Program-made: the position numbers and the translations under genes
In this document: in pieces, positions 26,468 through 35,498 of the stretch
Position numbering within the stretch: the stretch's first letter is position 1
Layout of the letters: each line of letters begins with the position of its first letter
NCBI RefSeq assembly: GCF_900114015.1
Contig: NZ_FORN01000025.1
Coordinates: forward strand, 1-64,000
Length of the DNA: 64,000 bases
From: Caulobacter sp. UNC279MFTsu5.1
GTDB taxonomy: Bacteria; Pseudomonadota; Alphaproteobacteria; Caulobacterales; Caulobacteraceae
Direction of reading: 5' to 3'
The notes under the pieces: generated by a model
What the model was told of the DNA's origin: nothing
Seen by the model: the letters and a program-made list of their open reading frames with translations, nothing else
Database searches by the model: none

Positions 26468-27961
26468 ATGGCGCAAGAAACGCTTCAGCACGCTGGCGCC
26501 CCCGTCGCGGAAACCGTCACGGTGGATGATTTCGCGTCCCTGCTGCAAAGGGAGTTCAAGCCCAACACCGACGCCAAGCAGGCTCGGATCGAATTGGCCG
26601 TGAAGACCTTGGCGCAGCAGGCGCTCGAGGACACCCAAGTCATCGGCGCCGACGTTTTCTCGACCGTGGACGCCCTGAAGGCCGCGATCGATCGCAAGCT
26701 GACCGAACAGGTCAACAAGATCATTCACCACAAGGACTTCCAGACCCTGGAATCCGCCTGGCGCGGGCTTTGGTATCTGGTCGGCAACACCCCAACGGGC
26801 AAGGACCTCAAGGTTCGTGTGCTGAACGTCTCCAAGGACGAGACCCGCAAGATGCTGCGGCAGTTCCGCGACGCGGCCTGGGACCAGAGCCCGCTGTTCA
26901 AGAAGATCTACGAGGCCGAATTCGGCCAGCTGGGCGGCCAACCCTACGGCGCCTTCATCTGCGACTACGCCTTCGACCACACCGCGCCGGACATCGAGGT
27001 GATGAAGGGGCTGTCGAAGATCGGCGCGGCGGCGCACGCCCCGTTCATCGCGGCGGCGGACTCCCAGCTGCTGGGCATGGAGAGCTGGCAGGAGCTGGCC
27101 AATCCGCGCGACATCGCCAAGCAGTTCGACGCCACCGACTACATGGCCTGGCGTTCGTTCCGGGCCTCGAACGACAGCCGCTACATGGCGCTGACCCTGC
27201 CCCGCTTCCTGGGGCGTCCGCTCTACGGCGCCAACAGCGAGCCGGTCGAGGAGTTCGCCTTCGAGGAGGATACCGACGGCGGCCAGCACGACAACTATCT
27301 GTGGCTGAACGCGTCGTACGCCCTGGGCGTGCGCATCACCGAGGCCTTCAAGACCTACGGCTGGTGCACACGCATTCGCGGCGTGGAATCGGGCGGCACC
27401 GTCGAGGACCTGCCGACCGCGATGTTCCCCACCGACGATGGGGCGATGGACGCCAAGTGCCCGACGGAGATCGCGATTTCCGATCGTCGCGAGGCCGAAC
27501 TGTCCAAGGCGGGGCTGATGGCCCTGGTGCATCGCAAGAACACAGACCAGGCCACGTTCATCGGCGCCCAGACCCTTCACGCTCCGAAGGCCTACGAGGA
27601 CGCCGACGCGACCGCCAGCGCCAACCTGTCGGCGCGCCTGCCTTACATCTTCGCCAGCTGCCGCTTCGCGCACTACCTCAAGTGCATGGTGCGCGACTGG
27701 ATCGGCAGCAGCCGCGAGGCCCCGGTCCTGGCCAGCGATCTGCAGTCCTGGATCATGCAGTACGTGGACATGCAGCCGGACTTCTCGACCGAAGAAGACA
27801 AGGCCCGCAAGCCCCTGAAATCCGCTTCGGTGGATGTCATCCCCGACCCCGAGAACCCCGGTTACTACCGTGGCGTCTTCCGCATGGTGCCGCACTACCA
27901 ACTCGAGGGGATGGACGTGTCGCTCAGCATGGTCTCGCGCCTGCCCAAGGGCCCGAACTAG
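26468..27961 (+). CDS. tssC: T6SS contractile sheath large subunit TssC
   Basis: A 497-aa TssC (VipB), full length for the family. Core motifs include ESAWRGLWYLV, QPYGAFICDYAF, FLGRPLYG, FAHYLKCMVRDWIG and the ending YYRGVFRMVPHYQLEGMDVS. ATG 26468 is preferred to the TTG one codon earlier. The sheath is disassembled by ClpV, encoded further down the operon. Confidence 0.97.
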   Translation: MAQETLQHAGAPVAETVTVDDFASLLQREFKPNTDAKQARIELAVKTLAQQALEDTQVIGADVFSTVDALKAAIDRKLTEQVNKIIHHKDFQTLESAWRGLWYLVGNTPTGKDLKVRVLNVSKDETRKMLRQFRDAAWDQSPLFKKIYEAEFGQLGGQPYGAFICDYAFDHTAPDIEVMKGLSKIGAAAHAPFIAAADSQLLGMESWQELANPRDIAKQFDATDYMAWRSFRASNDSRYMALTLPRFLGRPLYGANSEPVEEFAFEEDTDGGQHDNYLWLNASYALGVRITEAFKTYGWCTRIRGVESGGTVEDLPTAMFPTDDGAMDAKCPTEIAISDRREAELSKAGLMALVHRKNTDQATFIGAQTLHAPKAYEDADATASANLSARLPYIFASCRFAHYLKCMVRDWIGSSREAPVLASDLQSWIMQYVDMQPDFSTEEDKARKPLKSASVDVIPDPENPGYYRGVFRMVPHYQLEGMDVSLSMVSRLPKGPN

Positions 27962-27995
27962 CTGTCAGTAATCATTTTCGTGAGGAGAACGCCTT

Positions 27996-28478
27996 ATGGC
28001 CGTTGATATGTTCCTGAAACTTGAAGGCATCAGTGGTGAGTCCAAGGACACCAGCCACAAGGGAGAGATCGATGTTCTGGCCTGGAGCTGGGGCATGACC
28101 AACTCCGGCACGGCTCACGTCGGCGGCGGCGCCGGCGCCGGCAAGGTCAACGTCCAGGATCTGTCGTTCACCAAGTACGTCGACCTGTCGTCGGCGCCGC
28201 TGATGCTGGCCGCAGCCAACGGCAAGCACATCAGCAAGGCCACGCTGGTGGTGCGCAAGGCCGGCGAGACGCCGCTGGAATATATCACCATCACCATGAC
28301 CGACTGCCTGGTCAGCTCGGTGTCCACCGGCGGCAGCGGCGGCGAGGATCGTCTGACCGAAAACGTCTCGCTCAACTTCGCCAAGGTCGAGGTTGCGTAC
28401 AAGGAGCAGAGCTCGGCCGGTAAGGCCGCCGGCACGGGCGATTTCAAGTGGGACATCGCCGGCAACGCCAAGTTCTAA
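27996..28478 (+). CDS. hcp: T6SS tube protein Hcp (TssD)
   Basis: A 160-aa Hcp1-family protein that stacks as hexamers to form the expelled tube. MAVDMFLKLEGISGES, then DVLAWSWGM and the terminal FKWDIAGN, are characteristic. Start ATG 27996 has a strong GAGGAG eight bases upstream, as expected for a highly made structural protein. No C-terminal toxin extension. Confidence 0.97.
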   Translation: MAVDMFLKLEGISGESKDTSHKGEIDVLAWSWGMTNSGTAHVGGGAGAGKVNVQDLSFTKYVDLSSAPLMLAAANGKHISKATLVVRKAGETPLEYITITMTDCLVSSVSTGGSGGEDRLTENVSLNFAKVEVAYKEQSSAGKAAGTGDFKWDIAGNAKF

Positions 28479-28519
28479 GGCGAGCCGCGCCGGTCTTCGG
28501 TCAATCATAGAAGCGAAGA

Positions 28520-29308
28520 ATGCGTAACGCCGACGACCTCCTACGCGCTGGCGATCTGGACGGCGCGCGCCAATCCCTTGTCGAAAGGGTCAAGCGCGCG
28601 CCGGACGATCAGCCCAGCCGCATGTTCCTGTTCCAGCTGTTCTGCGTCCTGGGCGAGTGGGAAAAGGCCAAGGCGCAGCTGAAGGTGCTGACCCAGCTGT
28701 CTCCCGAAGCCCAGATGCTGGCGGTCGCCTACAACCTGGCCATCGACGCCGAGTTCGAGCGCGAGAAGGTTTTCGCGGGCCAGGTTCCGCCTGCCTTGCT
28801 GGTCAACACCAGCCCTTGGGCCGGCGACCTCGCCGTCGCCCTCGGCGCGGGCCTGCAAGGGCGCGTCGACGACGCCGGGGCCGCTCGATCACGCGCCTTC
28901 GACGCCGCGCCCGACACGCCCGGCCGGTTCAACGACCAAGCCTTCGACTGGATCGCCGACGCGGATCCGCGCTTCGGCCCGGCCTTCGAGGCGGTCATCC
29001 ATGGACGCTGGGGGCTGGTTCCCTTCGACGCGGTGCGCAAGGTCACCAGCGACGGGCCGCAGGACCTGCGCGACCTGGTCTGGCTGCCCGTGGAAATCGA
29101 GTTCAAGACCGGACAGGGCGTGGCGGCGATCCTGCCGGTCCGCTATCCCGCGACCCAGGGGGCGACGGACGCCAACCTGCTGCTGGCCCGCGCCACCGAC
29201 TGGCGCGACGGCCCCATGGGCGCCGAAGGTCTCGGCCAGAAGCTCTGGTCGCTGGGAGACGGTGAAGAGGCAGGAATCCTGGCGCTTCGCCACCTGGCCT
29301 TCGCCTGA
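28520..29308 (+). CDS. tagJ: T6SS accessory protein TagJ (ImpE family)
   Basis: A 262-aa ImpE-type protein with a helical TPR-like N-terminal half (RAGDLDGARQSLVERVKRAP, RMFLFQLFCVLGEWEKA) and a C-terminal half including VWLPVEIEFKTGQG and LPVRYP. TagJ binds the TssB N-terminus and can assist ClpV-dependent sheath recycling. It sits next to tssE, its usual neighbour, with 4 bp between them. Confidence 0.9.
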   Translation: MRNADDLLRAGDLDGARQSLVERVKRAPDDQPSRMFLFQLFCVLGEWEKAKAQLKVLTQLSPEAQMLAVAYNLAIDAEFEREKVFAGQVPPALLVNTSPWAGDLAVALGAGLQGRVDDAGAARSRAFDAAPDTPGRFNDQAFDWIADADPRFGPAFEAVIHGRWGLVPFDAVRKVTSDGPQDLRDLVWLPVEIEFKTGQGVAAILPVRYPATQGATDANLLLARATDWRDGPMGAEGLGQKLWSLGDGEEAGILALRHLAFA

Positions 29309-29312
29309 CGCC

Positions 29313-29846
29313 ATGCCAGCCCGGATCAATCCGACCCTGTTCGACAAGCTGGTCGCCGATCTCGACATCGACGATCTCCGCGACGACCCGAAGGTCGGCG
29401 AGGGCCAGACCAGCCGTGCGGCGACGCGGCGGCTCTATCCGATCCTGAAGATCGAGCGTTTCAACGAGGCCGCGCTTCGGGCCACGGTCCTGCGCGAGTT
29501 GAACTGGATCCTGAACACCACCAATTTCAGCTCAGTCCAGAACCTGAAGCCCTATCCCGAGGTCGCGACCTCGGTCCTGAACTACGGCGTGCCCGACATG
29601 GCCGGCAAGCTGCTGCAACGGCGGGCGATCGAAAATCGCGCACGCGAGATCAAGCAGGCCATCCGGCGCTTCGAGCCGCGCATCGCCCCGCAGCGTCTCG
29701 ACGTCACCGCCAGCGCCAAGGACGCCAAGCCCAACGCCGTGACCTTCGTCATCCGGGCCGACGTCACCAGCGCCGTCATGGCGCTGCCCGTCGAGTTCAA
29801 GACCGACGTCGAGATCGACACGGGCGCGGCGACCCTGCGGGAGTAG
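29313..29846 (+). CDS. tssE: T6SS baseplate protein TssE
   Basis: A 177-aa gp25-like baseplate protein, seen in ESVQ-type positions such as LRELNWILNTTNFSSVQNL, then SVLNYGVPDMAG and the C-terminal IRRFEPRIAPQRLDV. The ATG at 29313 begins 4 bp after tagJ. The open frame further upstream is a shadow of tagJ. Confidence 0.93.
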   Translation: MPARINPTLFDKLVADLDIDDLRDDPKVGEGQTSRAATRRLYPILKIERFNEAALRATVLRELNWILNTTNFSSVQNLKPYPEVATSVLNYGVPDMAGKLLQRRAIENRAREIKQAIRRFEPRIAPQRLDVTASAKDAKPNAVTFVIRADVTSAVMALPVEFKTDVEIDTGAATLRE

Positions 29847-29850
29847 ACGG

Positions 29851-31716
29851 ATGGATCCTCGCCTCCTCAGGGCCTACAACGAGGAACTGCTCTATCTTCG
29901 CGAAACCGCGCGCGAGTTCGGCGAGGAATACGAGACGGTCGCGGGACGCTTGGGCCTCAATGCTCCGGCAGACACCGACCCCTATGTCGAGCGGCTCCTG
30001 GAAGGCGTTGCCTTTCTCGGCGCCCGGGTGAAGCTGAAGCTGCAGGACCAGTTTCCCGACTTCACGCAACATCTGCTCAACGCCATCCAGCCGCACTACC
30101 TGGCGCCGACCCCGTCGATGTGCGTGGTGACTCTCGAGCCCCAAGATAGCGACCACGCGATCGCCGCCGGGTTCGTGGTCCCTCGCCTGACCGAAATGTC
30201 CGCCACCTCAAGCGACGAAGCCGCTACGCCGGTGGTCTTCCGGACCGGACAGGACGTCACGCTCTGGCCGCTGAAGATCACCGAAGCCGAATATCTGCCG
30301 ACCCGGGCGGCCGTCGCCGCCTATGCCGGGGCGGCGGGCGTGCGCGCCGAGGCGGGACTGCGCCTGAAATTCAACGCCCTGGGCGGCGTCCCCCTGTCGG
30401 CGATCGCGCCGGACTCCCTGCCGATCTATCTAGACGGCTCAGAGGTGGCGCCGGGCGAGCTCTATCGGCAACTGATCGGGGACGCCGTCGCGACCGTGGC
30501 CCGGTCGGTGGACTCCGCGGCCGGCGCTGAGGCTTGGGTCAAGCTGCCGGCGGCCGAGCAGCATGGCTTCGAGGAGAACTGCGCCCTGCTGCCGACGGGG
30601 CGGCGGTCCTTCCGAGGCTATCGCCTGCTGTCGGAATATTTCGCCTGTCCGGAACGCTTCCTGTTCGTCCGCCTGCGCGAACTGGGCCGAGCCTTCGCCA
30701 AGTGTCGGAACGAATGCGAGGTGGTCTTCCTGTTCGACCGCGCGTCCACGGCCCTGGCGGGCGCGGTGTCGCCGGCGAACTTCAAGCTCTTCGCGACACC
30801 GGCGATCAACCTGTTCGAAAAGCAGATCGATCGCGTGGCGATCAGCGAGTTCGACCACGAACACCAACTGATCGCCGACCGTACTCGGCCGCTGGATTTC
30901 GAGATCTTCCGTCCTCTGGAGGTGACGGCCTATTCGCAGAAGAACGGCGACGCCCGGCCGGTCGCGCCTCTGCATGCCTTCGGGAGCCTGCTCTACGACT
31001 GGACCGAGGCGCTGTTCTACGTCACCCGCCTGCGCCACCGACGTCTGTCGACCAAGGAGCAGCGGTTGAGGCGCAGGACCGACTATCTGGGTACGGAAAC
31101 CTGGATCAGCCTGGCCGCCCCCGGCGAGCCAAGGCGGCTGGAGGGTATCCACGAGTTGGCCGTTCGTGCGCTCGTCACCAATCGCGAACTGGCCGAGACC
31201 TTGCGCACCGGCGGTGCGACGGACTTTCGGATCAGCGGCGTTCCGGTGCGCGCCGTGACGATCGTGCGCGCTCCGACCAAGCCTCGGCCGCCGATGGGCA
31301 TCAGCGACGGCGCCTGGCGGGTCATCGGCCATCTGACGCCCAACTACGCGTCTTTCGCCCTGGGCGACGACGACGATCCCTCGGTGCTGCGCGATCACCT
31401 GGCTCTCTATGGACGGATCGACGATCCGGCCCTGCGACGGCAGATCGACGGCGTCCTGGCCATCCGCTCCGAGCCCGTGACGCGGCGAGTATCCGGACCG
31501 GGACGCAGCGCCTTCGCCCGCGGCCAGCGCCTGCGCCTCAAGCTGGACGACGCCCCGTTCGAGAACGGCCGGATGTTCCTGTTCTCGGCCGTTCTGGAGC
31601 GTTTCCTCGGCGAGTTCGCGACCGTGAACGCCTTCACCGAATGCATCTTCGAAAGCCCTCAGGAAGGAACCTTCGCGCAATGGCCGCCGAGAATGGGCGA
31701 ACATCGCAACATCTAG
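29851..31716 (+). CDS. tssF: T6SS baseplate protein TssF
   Basis: A 621-aa TssF (ImpG/VasA), normal family length. The N-terminus is classic: YNEELLYLRETAREFGEEY, then DPYVERLLEGVAFLGARV and FPDFTQHLLNAIQPHYL. The C-terminus includes LFSAVLERFLGEFATVNAF. TssF pairs with TssG in the wedge. Its last 37 bases overlap the start of tssG in another frame. Confidence 0.96.
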   Translation: MDPRLLRAYNEELLYLRETAREFGEEYETVAGRLGLNAPADTDPYVERLLEGVAFLGARVKLKLQDQFPDFTQHLLNAIQPHYLAPTPSMCVVTLEPQDSDHAIAAGFVVPRLTEMSATSSDEAATPVVFRTGQDVTLWPLKITEAEYLPTRAAVAAYAGAAGVRAEAGLRLKFNALGGVPLSAIAPDSLPIYLDGSEVAPGELYRQLIGDAVATVARSVDSAAGAEAWVKLPAAEQHGFEENCALLPTGRRSFRGYRLLSEYFACPERFLFVRLRELGRAFAKCRNECEVVFLFDRASTALAGAVSPANFKLFATPAINLFEKQIDRVAISEFDHEHQLIADRTRPLDFEIFRPLEVTAYSQKNGDARPVAPLHAFGSLLYDWTEALFYVTRLRHRRLSTKEQRLRRRTDYLGTETWISLAAPGEPRRLEGIHELAVRALVTNRELAETLRTGGATDFRISGVPVRAVTIVRAPTKPRPPMGISDGAWRVIGHLTPNYASFALGDDDDPSVLRDHLALYGRIDDPALRRQIDGVLAIRSEPVTRRVSGPGRSAFARGQRLRLKLDDAPFENGRMFLFSAVLERFLGEFATVNAFTECIFESPQEGTFAQWPPRMGEHRNI

Positions 31717-32723
31717 AGTTTCTTCGCCACGCGGCGGGGAACGCGAGGCGGTACGGCCTGTTTGGCCTGCTGCGCGCGGCGGAGGCGCGTGCGCCGGACC
31801 TGCCGCGCATCGGCGACGCCCGGCTTCCCGCGCAGAACCTCGTCGACCTGGCCCAGCTCCCCGCCCTAGGCTTCCCCGGCTCGACGCTAGAAGCGATCAC
31901 CATCAAGGACGGGCGCGCCAAGGTCGAGGGCTACTGGTTCGGACTGACCGGGCCGATGGGGCCGCTGCCCCTGCATGTCAGCGAGTTCGCCCATTTCGAA
32001 CGCCGCTACGCCAAGGGCCGTCCTTTCGGGCATTTCCTCGACGTGCTCGCAGGAAGGATGCTGCAGTTCTTCTACCGCGCCTGGGCGGAATCCAATCCGG
32101 CGGCCAACGCCGATCGTCCCGGCGATGATCGGTTCGCCGGCTACCTGGCCGCCTTGACCGGTGCGACCGTGGGGGTTCCTGCCGACGCGGCGTTCCCAGC
32201 TCGGGCCCGCCTCTACTATGCGGGCCTTTACGCTTCTAGGCGCAGCGCAGCCGGCATCGAGGACGCCGTCGCCGACTTGGTCGGCGCGCCCGTGCGGCTC
32301 ATGGAATACCGCCCGGTCTGGCGAGACATCGAGCCCGCCGACCAGACCCGCCTGGGCGGCGCCTATAGCCGCCTGGGCGGCGACGCCGTCTGCGGGCGTC
32401 GCACCAGCACGGTTTCCGACGCCTTCCGCATCGCCGTGAAGGTCGAGACCTTCCAGGCCTACGAGAACCTGCTGCCGGGCGGCCCGCGCTTCGCGGTCGT
32501 CGCCGAGGCGCTGGATTCCTTCGCTCCGTCCCACCTGGAATGGGACCTTGAGATCGAGGCCAGCGAAGCTGCTCGTCGTCCCGCGTCGCTGGACGGCCGC
32601 GCGCGGCTGGGCTGGACCAGTTGGATCAACCCGCCAGCCGGCAGCGGCTCGCGCGCCGAGACCCGTCTTGGCCCGAGCTCGCGTCGCGTCGCTCGAGCCG
32701 CCGCCAAGAGAGATGCCGCATGA
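31680..32723 (+). CDS. tssG: T6SS baseplate protein TssG
   Basis: A 347-aa TssG (ImpH/VasB). MAAENG is the usual start motif; GYWFGLTGPMGPLPLHVSEF and FLDVLAGRMLQFFYRAW are the conserved core. ATG 31680 is inside the tssF coding end. The open frame is much longer upstream but only as a shadow of tssF. The stop overlaps the clpV start (ATGA). Confidence 0.94.
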   Translation: MAAENGRTSQHLEFLRHAAGNARRYGLFGLLRAAEARAPDLPRIGDARLPAQNLVDLAQLPALGFPGSTLEAITIKDGRAKVEGYWFGLTGPMGPLPLHVSEFAHFERRYAKGRPFGHFLDVLAGRMLQFFYRAWAESNPAANADRPGDDRFAGYLAALTGATVGVPADAAFPARARLYYAGLYASRRSAAGIEDAVADLVGAPVRLMEYRPVWRDIEPADQTRLGGAYSRLGGDAVCGRRTSTVSDAFRIAVKVETFQAYENLLPGGPRFAVVAEALDSFAPSHLEWDLEIEASEAARRPASLDGRARLGWTSWINPPAGSGSRAETRLGPSSRRVARAAAKRDAA

Positions 32724-35416
32724 CCGAGATCAACCGCTCCGCCCTGTTCGGCCGCCTCAGCCCGACGGGCCTGAAGAGCATCGAAACCGCGACCGGCTTC
32801 TGCAAGATGCGCGGAAATCCCTATGTCGAACTCGTCCACTGGATCCACATCCTGCTGCAGGATCCGCGGAACGATCTCGCCGCGATCCGCACCCGGTTCG
32901 CCCTGGACGACACCAAGCTGGCCCGCGATGTCGTGGCCGCGCTCGACGGTCTGCCGCGCGGCGCGACCTCGATCTCCGATTTCTCGCCCCAGATCGAAGA
33001 GGCCATCGAGAAGGGATGGCTCTACGCGTCGCTGATGTTCCAGGCCGGTCGCGTACGCACCGGCCACCTAGTCTTCGGCATGCTCAAGACCCCGATCCTA
33101 CGCAACGCGCTGTTCGCGGTCTCGCCGGAGTTCCGCAGGATCTCGGCCGACGCCTTGGGCGACGAGTTCGACAAGATCGTCGCGGGGTCGGCCGAGGTGG
33201 GCGGCGCGCCCGCTGTCGATAGCCCCTCGGACCAGGCGGGGACCGCCGGCGCGCCCTTCGCGAGCGCTTCGGGCGAGACCCTGGCCAAATACTCCGTCGA
33301 CCTTACCGAGCGGGCCAGGGCGGGCGAGATCGATCCGATCGTCGGTCGCGACGCCGAGATTCGCCAGGTGATCGACATCCTGCTGCGTCGACGCCAGAAC
33401 AACCCGATCCTGGCGGGCGAGGCGGGAGTCGGCAAGACGGCGGTCGTCGAGGGCTTGGCCCGCCGGATCGTCGATGGCGACGTCCCCCCAGCGCTCAAGG
33501 ACGTCACTCTCCGCGCCCTGGACATCGGGCTGCTGCAGGCCGGCGCGGGCGTGAAGGGCGAATTCGAGAAGCGGCTGCGGCAGGTCATCGACGAGATCGA
33601 GTCCTCGCCCAAGCCGATCATCCTGTTCATCGACGAAGCCCATACCCTGATCGGGGCCGGCGGGCAGGCCGGCACCGGCGACGCCGCCAACCTGCTCAAG
33701 CCCGCCTTGGCGCGCGGCCGGCTCCGAACCATCGCCGCCACCACCTGGTCCGAATATCGCCAGTACTTCGAAAAGGACCCCGCCCTCACCCGCCGGTTCC
33801 AGACGGTCAATGTCGGAGAGCCGGACACCGAGGTGGCGATCGCCATGCTGCGTTCGGTGGCCTCGGCCATGGAGAAGCACCACAAGGTGGTGATCCTCGA
33901 CGAGGCCGTGGAAGCGGCCGTCAAGCTGTCCCAGCGCTACGTGCCGGCCCGGCAGCTGCCTGACAAGGCCGTCAGCCTGCTCGACACCGCCGGCGCCCGG
34001 GTGGCCGTTTCACAGCACGCGACCCCCGCCCCGGTCGAAAGCCGCCGTCGGCGGGTCGAGCTTCTCAATGTAGAACTCGACATCGCCACCCGCGAGGCCG
34101 AGGGCCAGTACGCCGGCGTGGAGCGCATCGCCAAGCTGAAGGAGGCCATCGAGGAAGCGCGCGCCGCGCTCGATACCGTGGAAGCCAAGTGGGCGGCCGA
34201 GAAGGACGCCGTCGCCAAGGCCTACGAGGCCCGCCAGGCCGTTGCGGCCTCGGCCTCGGCGAACGCGGACGACATGACCGGCCCGAAGGCCGCCCTCGAT
34301 GCCGCCCTGCTGGCCGTCGCCAAGGCCCACGGCGATGACCCGATGGTTTTCGGAGAGGTCGACGCGGACGCGGTCGCCGCCGTCGTCGGCGACTGGACCG
34401 GCATCCCCGTCGGCCGCATGGTCAAGGACGAGATCGCCTCGGTCCTGACCATCGCCGACCAACTGAAGAAGCGCGTGGTGGGCCAGGACCACGCGATGGA
34501 CGCCGTCGCCAAGCGCATCCAGACCAGCCGCGCCAAGCTCGACAACCCCAACAAGCCGGTCGGCGTGTTCATGCTGTGCGGCCCGTCCGGCGTGGGCAAG
34601 ACCGAGACCGCCCACGCCCTGTCCGAGCTGCTCTACTCCGGCGACGACAGCCTGATCGTCATCAATATGAGCGAGTTCCAGGAGGCCCACACCGTCTCGA
34701 CCCTGAAGGGCGCGCCAGCGGGCTATGTCGGCTACGGCCAGGGGGGCGTCCTGACCGAGGCCGTGCGCCGCCGGCCCTATTCGGTGGTGCTGCTCGACGA
34801 GGTCGAGAAGGCCCATCCCGACGTCCACGAGATGTTCTTCCAGGTGTTCGACAAGGGCTACATGGACGACTCCGAGGGGCGTCACATCGACTTCAAGAAC
34901 ACGCTGATCTTGCTGACCTCCAATGTCGGCTCCGACCTGATCGTCTCGCTGTCGGAGGACGAGGAGATGAAGCCCGAGGCCGAGGTCCTGGCCCAGACGC
35001 TGCGGCCCGATCTGCTGAAGGTGTTCCCGCCCGCCCTGCTCGGCCGGTTGATCGTCCTGCCGTACTATCCGCTGTCGCCCGATATGCTGCAGGGCATTGT
35101 CCGCCTGCAGTTGGACCGCGTGAAGAAGCGCATCGCCGAGAACCACGGCATCGTCTTCGCCTACGGCCAGGCGGTCGTCGAGCTGATCGTCTCGCGCTGC
35201 ACCGAGGTCGCCTCGGGCGGACGGATGATCGACGCCATCCTGACCAACACCATGCTGCCCGAACTGTCGATCGCCCTGCTCGAACGCCAGATGGCCGGCA
35301 AGGATGTGAGCAAGATCGCGGTGGGTGTCGAGAACTCCGCCTTCACCTACGCGTTCGAGGGAAGTGAAGCGTCACCACGAGCCGACGCGCCCTTGATCCC
35401 GGAAGCCGTGGCCTGA
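32720..35416 (+). CDS. clpV: T6SS AAA+ ATPase ClpV (TssH)
   Basis: An 898-aa ClpV. The N-terminal domain (about 1-165, ALFGRLSPTGLKSIETATGF) recognises TssC. Two AAA+ modules follow, with Walker A motifs GEAGVGKT (about 233-240) and GPSGVGKT (about 620-627) and Walker B ILFIDEAH and VVLLDEVEKAHPDV. A ClpB-type coiled middle region lies between them. It strips contracted sheaths for reuse. The start overlaps the tssG stop. Confidence 0.96.
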   Translation: MTEINRSALFGRLSPTGLKSIETATGFCKMRGNPYVELVHWIHILLQDPRNDLAAIRTRFALDDTKLARDVVAALDGLPRGATSISDFSPQIEEAIEKGWLYASLMFQAGRVRTGHLVFGMLKTPILRNALFAVSPEFRRISADALGDEFDKIVAGSAEVGGAPAVDSPSDQAGTAGAPFASASGETLAKYSVDLTERARAGEIDPIVGRDAEIRQVIDILLRRRQNNPILAGEAGVGKTAVVEGLARRIVDGDVPPALKDVTLRALDIGLLQAGAGVKGEFEKRLRQVIDEIESSPKPIILFIDEAHTLIGAGGQAGTGDAANLLKPALARGRLRTIAATTWSEYRQYFEKDPALTRRFQTVNVGEPDTEVAIAMLRSVASAMEKHHKVVILDEAVEAAVKLSQRYVPARQLPDKAVSLLDTAGARVAVSQHATPAPVESRRRRVELLNVELDIATREAEGQYAGVERIAKLKEAIEEARAALDTVEAKWAAEKDAVAKAYEARQAVAASASANADDMTGPKAALDAALLAVAKAHGDDPMVFGEVDADAVAAVVGDWTGIPVGRMVKDEIASVLTIADQLKKRVVGQDHAMDAVAKRIQTSRAKLDNPNKPVGVFMLCGPSGVGKTETAHALSELLYSGDDSLIVINMSEFQEAHTVSTLKGAPAGYVGYGQGGVLTEAVRRRPYSVVLLDEVEKAHPDVHEMFFQVFDKGYMDDSEGRHIDFKNTLILLTSNVGSDLIVSLSEDEEMKPEAEVLAQTLRPDLLKVFPPALLGRLIVLPYYPLSPDMLQGIVRLQLDRVKKRIAENHGIVFAYGQAVVELIVSRCTEVASGGRMIDAILTNTMLPELSIALLERQMAGKDVSKIAVGVENSAFTYAFEGSEASPRADAPLIPEAVA

Positions 35417-35498
35417 TGTTCGACGCCCTGCATAACAACTTGCAACCGGCCCATACCCAAGGCGAGGTTGTGGTCAGAGTTGGAAAGAGACGCCCCCA